Below are positions 20,466-29,130 of a DNA stretch of 64,000 nucleotides, piece by piece. The translations under genes were made by a program, and so were the position numbers. The stretch's first letter is position 1. Every line of letters starts with the position of its first letter. This stretch comes from Mariannaea sp. PMI_226 (lineage: Eukaryota > Ascomycota > Sordariomycetes > Hypocreales > Nectriaceae), in NCBI GenBank assembly GCA_024336345.1, contig JANFOG010000008.1, positions 1,736,001 through 1,800,000 on the forward strand, read 5' to 3'. Below the pieces are notes generated by a model. The model did not search any database and was not told the DNA's origin. It was given only the letters and a program-made list of their open reading frames with translations.

Positions 20466-22202
20466 TTAAACGCCCTCCTCCTCAACCACTGCACCACCAG
20501 CGCGTTGGGCTCTGATCTTTGCCAGCTCAAGCTCATCCTCAAACTTGAGTTCCAAGCGGCTAACCTCGTAGTTGACCGCGGCAGCCTGATCTCGATTAAC
20601 GGCGCCCAATAGGACGTACCGCAACCAAGCGATGCGGTGATGGCAGTTATTCAAGCCATCCACCATAACCCAGTCGTCCAAGTCCTCTTGCTTGGCCGTA
20701 TGTTCCTTGCTGGACTCACTGCAGGCCATTATCTCGCCGCACAATTGGACGAGCCTGGCTTCATCGCCAGGTAGTTCCTCGGCGAACTTTCTCACCCGCA
20801 CCAAAGTGCTGGGAACACTGTCTACCGCCTCACGGTAGACCTTGTCAAGGGACGAGCCCGGGGCCATATTGACATTGGCGACTGTCCCAATCTTTGATTG
20901 CCCATCTAGATGTATATCCAGACGGGCGGGGAGGCCTCGCCATACCAGCTCGGCCCAGAAAATAATTTTGACCCAAAGAATGGTCAACTTTTCGCGGTGA
21001 GAGCGCCGCTTGGCCAACTCGGCACTCGCAATCTCAGAAGGCCCAATGATGAGCCTCTCAGCGTACTGCTCTGGGCCTGATGAACTCATGGCCCAGGTCA
21101 CCGTCAGATCGGGGTCGATCATTGCATTGTTGATCGCCCGCAACTGAGAGCCGCCAGGTCCCAGAACCAGCGACTCAAAGGCCAACCACTTTGGGAGGCT
21201 GATCTCGTAAGGTCCTGTGATGACTTTTGACAACACAGGACTGCCCATCATCGCCTCCCAACTGGAGAGGCGCTGGTTGTAGTCAGGGACGTACCCTGGA
21301 AAAAGCTGACCACCTCCTCCCGCCGGAGCAGCAGCAGCAGCAGCGGCAGCAGAAGAGGCCGCAACCCGGAACATGGGTTGCGCGGGGGTGGCCCATCGAG
21401 ACGACGAAAGGCCTTGGGCGGGGGGCAATGGTTGATGAGCCGGAGCCGCCACAACCATTGCCATTGAAGGCTCAGGTTGGCCATAGCCAGACCCTGAGCC
21501 AGACCCGGACCCAGACACCCCAACTGGTTGAGCTGGACCCTTTTCTCGTCGGGCCAGCTGCAAGGCAAGACCCTGCATATCCTCAGTGAGGGCAATGGCT
21601 GCCAACTCATTGTCTGCGTCGTCTTTGAACTTTGCGCAGACGGTTGATGCTCCCTCAGACAAGTCATCGGCGAGCAATTTGCAGTCGTCCCATGGCCATT
21701 GTGGAACGACCTTTCCGGCATCTCTGGCTTCTTTGACTATAATAAGGGTTAGTATAACTTTTTGAAGGGGGGTTGTTGCAAAAGACAAATGTCTCTTATA
21801 GCTGCAGAGACCCTATATACATTGCGACACAGGTTGTATAGGCAAATGTCTCTTGCATAGCTGCAGAGACCCTTTATATACATTGCGACACAACTTGTAT
21901 ATTCCTTCGGGGGGGGATGAAATAGAACACTTACACCAGAGATACCACACAATCTTGTCAACGGAGAATTCGAAATATCGAATCCCCACGCGGGTCATAC
22001 CCCTCTGAAGGAGTTTGCCCGAAACCATCTCCTCAGCCTTAGCTCGAACAGAGCCGAGCTTGGCCTCATCGTAAGTCCCTAGGTGCTTAAAAAAAGCCTC
22101 CATATGGGCACGACGGGAGGCAAGGTTGGTCGGGTCGACCTCAACCTTGGGTTGGAATTTAACGCCAGGCTTGCCAGGCGGACAGAAATCTCGGTAATGC
22201 AT
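20466..22202 (-). CDS. Family B protein B2 (DFCPPGKPG head, long variable C-terminus)
   Basis: 512-aa protein of unknown function. Exons (minus) 21935-22202 and 20466-21736; the intron is 198 nt (GTAAGT..TTATAG), phase 1, at the same position as in B1. The N-terminus MHYRDFCPPGKPGVKFQP and the EVDPTNLASRRAHMEAFFKH block match B1, followed by VPQWPWDDCKLLADDLSEGA. Then comes a Gly/Ser and Pro/Ala-rich linker (GSGSGSGSGYG). The C-terminal about 250 residues are predicted globular (KWLAFESLVLGPGGSQLRAI, then ELVWRGLPARLDIHLDGQ, then WVMVDGLNNCHHRIAWLRYV) and are absent from B1. It ends in an acidic tail. The intron contains a 56-bp direct duplication (21790-21900). The full architecture of the family is probably this one; B1 is derived. 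Confidence 0.62.
21775..21905. repeat. Direct duplication inside the B2 intron, unit about 58 bp
   Basis: Two copies of a unit containing CAAATGTCTCTTATAGCTGC and CAGAGACCCTATATACATTG within the 198-nt intron (21737-21934). It lengthens this intron relative to the 70-nt intron of B1. Confidence 0.7.
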
Positions 22203-22708
22203 TTTTTAGCTAGAGAGTAATTAGTTAAAGTCTGGGTATAGGAATTCGGACCTCTATCTAGGAAACTTACAATTGATTGATCGATTTCTGGTAAAAAAAA
22301 AAAAGGGTAATGTGTAATGTTGAAAAGGAGGAAAAAGAAACACTTAAAAAAAAGATGCACCTTAAAAATCATCTTGAATCAAACAATCCAACCAGCCAAA
22401 CAATCCAACCAGCTACCAAACAAACGCATTACCAATTATCAAACAGCTACATCCTATCAAACAGTTTTTATTGGATGAAAGGTTCTTACTATTGTGAATT
22501 GAGAGAAAAAACTGCCCAATAAATGGTTAGTTTAAAATACATTCTTGAATGAATCACTTGGAATCCAACACCACATCAATAAACATAAACTTTTCATTTT
22601 TCATCCTACCAAACTGCACAAGGTCGTCGATTACATCAAAGTACCTATCCTCCTCTTCCTCCTCATATGGAATATGTTTCTAACCCATGTCCGTCATCTT
22701 TAGACAAA
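22203..22708. other. Divergent intergenic region between B2 and the 22.7-kb gene
   Basis: About 500 nt, AT-rich, with short repeated words (AACAATCCAACCAGC twice near 22382-22412). Presumably it holds both promoters. Nothing else seen. Confidence 0.5.
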
Positions 22709-23815
22709 ATGAATCCCAACGATCTTCGAAAACAATTCGATACCACGAACCGAGATGGCGCCAAGAAAGCGAGCAGAATCTTGGCTACTCAGCCCATTCG
22801 GGCAGCCACAAGAGATGCGACAGGCTTGCAATGCATGCTGGTCGTCATTCGACGCATCTACATGTTCACCAGGCTCAGGCGAGGAGCAGTTCCAGACGGG
22901 CAGGCCGAGCGGAGTCAGGGTAAAAACCCGATTCTTAAGGCCGCCTGGTTAAACTTGGACAAGGACTGGCCAGACGAGCTCGCTCGGCTAGGCTACAAAA
23001 ACAAGTCCTTTGAGCAGCTGTGCAAATCCAAGTTGATGTGCGCAGATCTCTGGTCGGCCGATGAGCTACGGCTTTTTCGGCCCTTCCTATGCATGGCGGA
23101 TAACTCGTCATGCTGGAAGTATACACAGCCACTTCAACCCATCATTGCGGGATGTATCGGGTTGGTTGCGCTGAACAGGCAAAAGGTCCCCGACATGACT
23201 TTGCAGCAATGCATTGACAATTTGTTCGGGATCAAGGATGACGAAACCGACAAGGAGATTCGTATATCCAACGCACCTGCTGTGGTCCGCGTCCACTACG
23301 TTCCTGGAGCTCAGCATCTGTCATTCGACGAGCTGAGCGACTTTGCTATGCCCATTGGGCATTTCAGCGAACCAAATGACGATGGTGAATTTGTCTACCA
23401 CGGGGCTGTTGAGCGGTACGTGTACCGAATCATAGCCGCCGTCCGGTTGCGCACTGGTCCCCACCGCCGAGACTTTGTGCGGACCTACCAGCTCCATGGT
23501 GAGCAAATTGTGCCAGACGCAACCGACGTCGACTATGTGTCGGATGCATGGTCTGTGAAGAGCGCCAATCCGTGCATGCTGTTTTACGGCATCGACCCGG
23601 GTAGCGATGCTCCGTCTGTGGCAACGAGAGAGACCGCGGTGAAGTTGCTGCCGCCGCCGAGCCGCAACCAAGCTCCGGCGCATGCTCCGGCGGTCAGCTC
23701 CGTAGGTGGGTCGTCGTCGCATCCGGAACCGGAAGTCGTACGGCCCCCGCGAGAAGTACAGATGCCGTACGTTTCGCCACTGCCAGAGGATGAGACTGGC
23801 AGTGAGCAGGCATAG
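22709..23815 (+). CDS. Hypothetical protein, island orphan D
   Basis: 368-aa single-exon protein from the ATG at 22709 (MNPNDLRKQFDTTNRDGAKK). An in-frame ATG at 22667 would add 14 residues but has a poorer context. No named domain is recognised. A mixed alpha/beta body is suggested: LFRPFLCMADNSSCWKYTQP; VHYVPGAQHLSFDELSDFAM; YVYRIIAAVRLRTGPHRRDF then VRTYQLHGEQIVPD; SANPCMLFYGIDPGSD. The YxxIAxVRxR..DxVRTY pattern recurs, as I remember it, in uncharacterised fungal proteins, but I cannot name the family. The C-terminus (about residues 315-368) is Pro/Ser-rich and disordered. No paralogue elsewhere in the window. Confidence 0.6.
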   Translation: MNPNDLRKQFDTTNRDGAKKASRILATQPIRAATRDATGLQCMLVVIRRIYMFTRLRRGAVPDGQAERSQGKNPILKAAWLNLDKDWPDELARLGYKNKSFEQLCKSKLMCADLWSADELRLFRPFLCMADNSSCWKYTQPLQPIIAGCIGLVALNRQKVPDMTLQQCIDNLFGIKDDETDKEIRISNAPAVVRVHYVPGAQHLSFDELSDFAMPIGHFSEPNDDGEFVYHGAVERYVYRIIAAVRLRTGPHRRDFVRTYQLHGEQIVPDATDVDYVSDAWSVKSANPCMLFYGIDPGSDAPSVATRETAVKLLPPPSRNQAPAHAPAVSSVGGSSSHPEPEVVRPPREVQMPYVSPLPEDETGSEQA

Positions 23816-23842
23816 TCCGCCGAAACGGAGGCGTAATCATCG

Positions 23843-23960
23843 GCGGGAGAGAGGGAGGGGGAGAGAGGGAGGGGGAGAGAGGGATGGGGGAGAGAGGGAT
23901 GGGGGAGAGAGGGATGGGGGAGAGAGGGATGGGGGAGAGAGGAATGGGGGAGGGATGGGA
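23843..23960. repeat. 15-bp GA-rich minisatellite, about 7 copies
   Basis: Tandem units of GAGAGAGGGATGGGG and close variants immediately after the stop of the 22.7-kb gene. Confidence 0.8.
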
Positions 23961-24090
23961 GGAGAAATGGGGATGAGAGCGGGAGAGAGGGAGGAAAGCA
24001 GAACAAGGAGCTGGGGCTCATTTTACAAAATGAATTGAACCTTTTTTTTTACCATCAACTCGTTGAATCGATATTTCCAGTGTCTGATGA

Positions 24091-24440
24091 GTAGTAATAA
24101 TGAGTAGTGGTAATGACATGGCCAGCATCAATGATGCTCACTTGCTTTTATTATACAAATACCAACTTCTTGGACGGATCAAGGTGTGATGACAGCAATG
24201 ACCTGGTATTTGGTACCTGCCCTCCTTGTGCATGCAGCAACTTGTATTTTTAGGTAAATGAATCCAGTTGGAATTTCTTTCTCTTCCATGCATGTCTAGA
24301 TTATTTCTAGTCGCACGTACCGTACTTAGGCCACTAGTCTAGAGCAAGTTGAGGCAAGAATCCACCAAAATATATTAAAAAATCAAAATTTTAATATATT
24401 AAAAATAATGCAAAAATATAGTATACATTATTTAAAAATA
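24091..24440 (+). repeat. Inverted-repeat arm (24-kb copy): blocks B and A
   Basis: Two blocks match 35573-35725 in inverted orientation: 24091-24136 (GTAGTAATAATGAGTAGTGG and on) and 24331-24440 (AT-rich, containing TTAATATATTAAAAATAATG), at roughly 88% identity. Here the blocks are 195 nt apart; in the 35-kb copy they are nearly adjacent. This arm therefore has an insertion, or the other a deletion. Confidence 0.7.
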
Positions 24441-24689
24441 TTAAAAATATTATAGCAGCCGCAACCACTACAGCTACTACTACTACTTCATGGAGATAGG
24501 GCCACCAAACCACCCTTTTTTGAATAGTAAGCATGGTGATATGGCAATTATGTGTTTTGGTATCAACATCTCGTTTCATAGATCTTCCACCCAACCTCGG
24601 AGATCCTACGACGAGCATCCCATCTGAGCTCAAACCAGATTTAACGTCTATTCTTCAGATTGGAGAACATCGTAAACGAAACCTTGCTC

Positions 24690-24956
24690 TCAACTGGGTT
24701 GAATCCATTGGGACCCGCCAGGAGTTACAAGGCTGCCGATCCGAAAGTCATCTTCAGACTCAACTAACGAATAATAGCGAGCCCATCCAGGATCACGAAA
24801 CCAAGTCCTTTTAGCCGCCGGGAACAAGACCAAGATGAGCCAGATAAGCTAGACATAGAGGCAAATATTAATACTAAGCAAGTTAAATTGATCCCCATTA
24901 TACTTGTTGTGTCTAGAATGAATTAGACTTGACTCCTGTGAGATGAAAATATTGTT
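24690..24956 (-). repeat. Dispersed repeat, internal copy with both halves adjoining
   Basis: Read on the minus strand: half 2 (24956 to 24822) matches 39587-39720, then half 1 (24815 to 24690) matches 10005-10127, both at roughly 85-90% identity. The halves directly adjoin here. The open reading on the minus strand runs from a hydrophobic stretch (LIWLILVLFP) into AAKRTWFRDPGWARYYS and ends at a stop, so this looks like the tail of a decayed protein gene, possibly with a membrane segment. Confidence 0.6.
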
Positions 24957-25247
24957 TGTTTATCCAACATACTAGCAAATGCTGCATCCATACAGCAGCC
25001 ATTTATAGCTATTAATAATCTAATAAATTTACAAAATGTTATTTGTCTAAATAACCAATATCTCTTTCTGTCTCTTTTTTCTCTTGAAACTTCTTTTAAC
25101 CATTCTCACCAATGTTGTTACCACAACCACAACCACCACCACCATACCACTACCACAACCACCACAACCACTACCACCATTACCACCACAACCACCACAA
25201 CCACAACCACCATTACCACCACTACCATCACCACAAGTAAGTTAAAA
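24957..25247. other. AT-rich spacer followed by an (ACC)n microsatellite
   Basis: No gene. From about 25122 to 25235 the sequence is an imperfect ACC/ACA trinucleotide run (CACAACCACCACAACCAC-type). Confidence 0.7.
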
Positions 25248-25370
25248 GTCCTGGTCTCGCAACTCCTGCTGCACCTGACGAATCTCATCACGAATGACAC
25301 TGCGAATCTCTTCGGAGATGCCAGTGCGAAGTTGCGCTACTTGATCTTGCAACTCCTGCTGCTGCTGACG
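25248..25370 (-). repeat. Inverted fragment of the 26-kb coiled-coil gene
   Basis: On the minus strand this reads QQQQELQDQVAQLRTGISEE and IRQVQQELRDQ, matching the coiled-coil segment encoded at about 26775-26940 on the plus strand. A short inverted duplication of coding sequence with no gene of its own. Confidence 0.65.
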
Positions 25371-25825
25371 ACTGCACCAGCACCCTCCCCGGCTCGAAGC
25401 ATCCAAAGTATGTTGGATAACAGCAACTCTATCGAGAGTGGTGGCAATAACGACCACGGCGACAATCATATAGCATCGGAGACGCCTATTCCTCCAGCCT
25501 CGACGACTTCTCTGTCCCCGGATGAGCCGCCTGTTGTTTACGCGGGCTCCCATGTTTCCCCTCCCCTGGGCGGCGAGCCTGTTCCTCTGGCCGCCGCTCC
25601 AGTTCCTATAGTCTCCTCTTTTGTTCCTAAGAGTCTGGAGATATGAGACCCAACAACTGAGCTCAAGAGTTTGCAGCTCATAGAGTTGAGGGTCCAAAGC
25701 GATTGGCAGCAAGCGCACATTAATCTGCAGCACGACCAGAAGCGGCAGCTAAAGGCCACTAAGCAGGCATTGCAGCAGGAGAAAGCTCGATTGATAGCAG
25801 ATCGGGCCTATCTAATGGATCATTA
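25332..25825 (+). pseudogene. Broken coiled-coil gene, relative of the 39.1-kb gene
   Basis: A plus-strand frame runs through a Pro/Ser-rich segment (PPVVYAGSHVSPPLGGEPVP) to a TGA at 25644-25646, then stays open in the same frame and encodes IELRVQSDWQQAHINLQHDQ and KQALQQEKARLIADRAYLMD up to 25825. The second part matches the small protein at 39108-39320 (RQQAQMNLQQAQMKLQQDQ, then LQENARLRAGRAI) and shares its 3' flank word AGCCGATTGG. The internal stop and missing start suggest a dead copy. Confidence 0.5.
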
Positions 25826-26199
25826 GCCGATTGGAATGGGTATGTAGCCCTTATGTGGACAGTACGTCTCTATATCTACGTTTTGTGAGCACCTTACTAA
25901 CTCTCCAAGGTGCACTGCTGTTGGAGTCTATTGGATCCGACGAGCAAGGTAGGGCCGCTGTCAATAGGGCCCGAGCAAGTTGCAGCTTGGTTTCCCCCTC
26001 CACGATACCAACCTGATGACACGACCGACAATGATGACGCGACGACGACTCAAGGAAATTACCAACAATGGAGACAAAATGGATAAAGAAATGAGATTAC
26101 TGCTGCTGAACGTGGCCAATTAGTTCCATAGTCTTGTCCGTAAGATACACTCGAGTCACCATCTACGATGTCAAGGGCATCATCGAAACCTTGGACAGC

Positions 26200-27471
26200 A
26201 TGGCTTCTGATGAATTTGCCACTAGCGATGAGGCATACAATGCCTTTATGGAGGAAAAGACCTCATCCGGGCTCCCACTGTTGAATGACATCGTGGGCTG
26301 CATGGAAAGGTCCTGGCTCCACGAACAACGCTGTATGGGCCAGGCGTCTGCTGCTGTTGCTCCTGCTCCAGCGGCGACAACTACCCCAGCACCCCCTCCT
26401 CGTCGAATCGTCCAGACCATTGAGTCTGAAGACAGCGACGCGGGATGGGAAGAAGATGCCGCCCCCGGGCTCTTTGCTCAGGTCTCTTCTGAGGCCTCCC
26501 CTCAGCCGTCTCCGGAATTGACTACGGGTCCTCTAGTGGTTCCGGTGCCACTCCGTCAGGTTTCGCCTGCTCCTTCCATGGACGCACAAAGACGCCATGA
26601 CGAGTTGCTCCAGGTGATTCGTGCTCAGGCCGAGCAGAACGAATCCCTGAGGGTGGACATGCAAAGGCAGCATGTCGAGTTGCTCCAGGTGATTCGTGCT
26701 CAGGCCGAGCAGAACGAATCCCTGAGGGTGGACATGCAGAGGCAGCATGACGAGTTGCTCCAGGTGATTCGTCAGCAGCAGCAGCAGCAGCAGGAGTTGC
26801 AAGACCAGGTAGCGCAACTTCGCACTGGCATCTCCGAAGAGATTCGTCAGCAGCAGCAGGAGTTGCGAGACCAGTCAGCGCAACTTCGCACTGACATTTC
26901 TGAAGACATTCGTCAGGCGCAGCAGGAGTTGCGAGACCAGGCCGATGAAATCTGCGCCTCGGTCCGTGACACTATCCGTGAGGAACTGCGCGGTACCATC
27001 CGAGATGATCTCGCTGCGGTTCGCGTGGAGGAGGAGGAGGAGATGGTGGTGGAAGAGGAGGCAGAGGAGGCAGAGGAGGCAGAGAAGGAAGAGGAGTCAG
27101 GTTCCCCTGCTCTTCCTCCTACTCCTTCCTGTTCTCCTCCTCTGCCTCCTCTCTCCCTAGGCCAAGGGCGATACGTCGATGCCAGCAAACTCCCGCCTGG
27201 CATCACTATCAAGCTCGCCCCAGGGGTCGTTCCCCCCAAGATTGAGAGAGACCTGCGACAATACAATTTGCACGACCCCATCCCGGGGCCGCCTCATCTT
27301 GTTGGGGGAAAAAGGGTCGTCACCGATCCTCGTTTCATGGGCAGCCACCCAGGGATCATGCGATCCGGCCGCCAGCACCTCCAATGGATATCCAATAAGA
27401 GCCGCTGTGTCAACAGCTGGCTCAAGCGGAAGTCGGAAGGAGGGGATAAGTGGGAGGAGGAGGAGGAGTGA
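26200..27471 (+). CDS. Coiled-coil protein C0, 5' end uncertain
   Basis: At least 423 aa. The frame is open from 26110, but the first in-frame ATG is at 26200 (MASDEFATSDEAYNAFMEEK). The open sequence upstream (RYTRVTIYDVKGIIETLDS) looks like real protein, so an upstream exon joined at an acceptor such as CATAG near 26130 is possible; alternatively the 5' end was lost. After a Pro/Ala linker a long coiled coil (about residues 125-270) contains three copies of a 25-residue unit (DELLQVIRAQAEQNESLRVD) and QELxDQxAQLRT repeats. Acidic (EEEEEMVVEEEAEEAEEA), Pro-rich and basic C-terminal segments follow (YVDASKLPPGITIKLAPGVV, VTDPRFMGSHPGIMRSG). Part of the C-terminus is repeated as a fragment at about 36301. 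Function unknown. Confidence 0.5.
   Translation: MASDEFATSDEAYNAFMEEKTSSGLPLLNDIVGCMERSWLHEQRCMGQASAAVAPAPAATTTPAPPPRRIVQTIESEDSDAGWEEDAAPGLFAQVSSEASPQPSPELTTGPLVVPVPLRQVSPAPSMDAQRRHDELLQVIRAQAEQNESLRVDMQRQHVELLQVIRAQAEQNESLRVDMQRQHDELLQVIRQQQQQQQELQDQVAQLRTGISEEIRQQQQELRDQSAQLRTDISEDIRQAQQELRDQADEICASVRDTIREELRGTIRDDLAAVRVEEEEEMVVEEEAEEAEEAEKEEESGSPALPPTPSCSPPLPPLSLGQGRYVDASKLPPGITIKLAPGVVPPKIERDLRQYNLHDPIPGPPHLVGGKRVVTDPRFMGSHPGIMRSGRQHLQWISNKSRCVNSWLKRKSEGGDKWEEEEE
26578..26770 (+). repeat. 75-bp in-frame coding repeat in C0
   Basis: Nearly identical direct copies encoding the 25-residue unit that begins with GAGTTGCTCCAGGTGATTCG. Recent in-frame expansion or gene conversion is likely, since silent sites are also identical. 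Confidence 0.75.
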
Positions 27472-27962
27472 GAGGGGGGAGAGGAGGGAGAGGAGGGGGA
27501 GGGTGTTGAGAATTCAACTTGACCGGAGAGGGAGGTTCTTTTGCATGGAGGGGGATTGGACGGGTCAAGTTGTATGGGCATGAGGGAATTGAGATGAAAG
27601 AGGGTTGGGGGGGAGGGCGGTTGCAAAGAGGGCGGGAGGGTGGTTGCAACCAGGGCGGGAGGGGGGGTTTGCATGGAGGAGGATTGGACGCATCAAGTTG
27701 TATGGACATGAGGGAATTGAGATCAAAGAGGGCGGCGGGGAACAGGGGACCCCAGTTTCAATGACAATGGAGTTGTTGCATCACGATATCATCTGTTCGT
27801 TCACGTAGTGTTTGTTTGTGGGACTGCCAAAGATTACCAGTCTCTGTAGAAACCTTGAAGCAGCAGTACGGCGTTGTAAATTACTATTTATGTGTGATTA
27901 TAGCCAACATCCACAAATACAGTGGCAAATATCGACATTGCATGAATGGAAAGAACCATAAT
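27472..27962. other. GGGAGG-rich 3' flank of C0
   Basis: Purine-rich repeats: GGAGAGGAGGGAGAGGAGGG, then two copies of a roughly 140-nt unit containing GGATTGGACG..CAAGTTGTATGG..CATGAGGGAATTGAGAT at about 27550 and 27683. No gene supported. Confidence 0.55.
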
Positions 27963-28500
27963 CATATTCTTTTGACCCATTTCCATCCATCTACCATGAT
28001 ACAGGCGGAGCTATGTGGGAAGCACTCCCAGCAGCATGTGGCGAGAGTGCCGTCGGTGCTTACTGCCCGGAGACAATGCCATCTCTTGGCTGGGTGATTT
28101 GCCTTGACCAGATCTGCCAGTTGCTGAAAGACACCAGAGATGTTTGTGATTGTCGCTCGGGTCGACGGCGATAGCGTGAGGAGGAGCGGTAGTGGTAACG
28201 ACGAGAGGAGGAGGAGGAGGTGCTGGTGCTGATGCTGGTGTTTCGATAGTGCGTCAAAGTTCCGTATTTACGCGCGCATTAAACGGATATTCGTGAGCAA
28301 GACTTCGGGAGCTCCAGTAGACTGCGTTCGGGGAGGAGGCCTTTTGCCAGGACGTTGCCCTCTGATGCCATTCTGAGATGAGTTATCACTGTGGTGGTTA
28401 TTAATGTTTCCATTAGGGTACTGATGTCGACCATACCGCTTATTTGATCAATCCATCTTTGGTGGTGGTGAGAATAATAATGTTGGCGGTGGTGATGATA
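27963..28500 (-). pseudogene. Family A relic A5: A4-like N-terminus plus shared C-terminal domain
   Basis: On the minus strand the copy begins like A4 (MD-stop-SNKRYGRHQYP against MGRSNNRRNRGYHPY), with codon 3 changed from an arginine codon to TGA. It continues in frame to RTQSTGAPEVL (A4: MQSTGAPEVV), lacks the IVGV module, then shows stops and a Pro-rich stretch. In another frame NISGVFQQLADLVKANHPAK and KRWHCLRAVSTDGTLATCCW match the C-terminal domain of the protein at 29131-30978 (WHCLQDVCEDGEL). Premature stops and frame changes mean it is not functional as read. Confidence 0.6.
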
Positions 28501-29130
28501 TTGATAATGGTGGTTAAGATTTGCTGAGGTTGGCAAGCAAAAAAAAACAAAGTGCGGTCAATTTTAAAGAAAGAAAAAGAATATTAGTTGGTTAAAAGTT
28601 TTTATCCTTGTTTTTTTTTTGTTTGATCAATACAACATGTCCAAAAAACACATGAATTGTTTGTTTGTTGGAAGTTGTGGCACGATTCGGAACCAGATGA
28701 TCGTAAGTGGTCCTCATTTGTAACACTGAACCGATTTTATTACTTTATTTTGGAGCACAAGACAGCTATAGATTATTTATGTTAGTAACATGTCACAAGA
28801 TGAGACGAAAGAATGGAATAAAAATAGCAGCTTGAGTCGTCAATCTTCCATGTTATCCTATCACCATTTCCCCATTTGCTCTAGATTCCACTTGTATTCC
28901 ACCAACATAAAGTCAACATTTTGTTCATACTTATATTCCACCAACATAAAGCCAATATATTGTTCATACTCAATGTAGGAGCATTCCCCCCCATCTCTAG
29001 TTATAATTAGTATCTTGTCTTGAATACAACAACAAGTGACATACCTGCATCAAGCGCCTGACGTGAATCCCTTCAGGGGCGAAAAAAAAGGGGGAGGCAT
29101 CACCAGCGACTGGTTACGCTTGGTGGGCAT
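28501..29130. other. AT-rich intergenic region
   Basis: No gene. Contains a 41-bp direct repeat (TATTCCACCAACATAAAG twice, 28892-28975). It borders the 3' end of C1. Confidence 0.55.

Noticed and set aside
25122..25235. CRISPR-like array
   Set aside because: It is a simple ACC/ACA microsatellite with no unique spacers, in a eukaryotic context.
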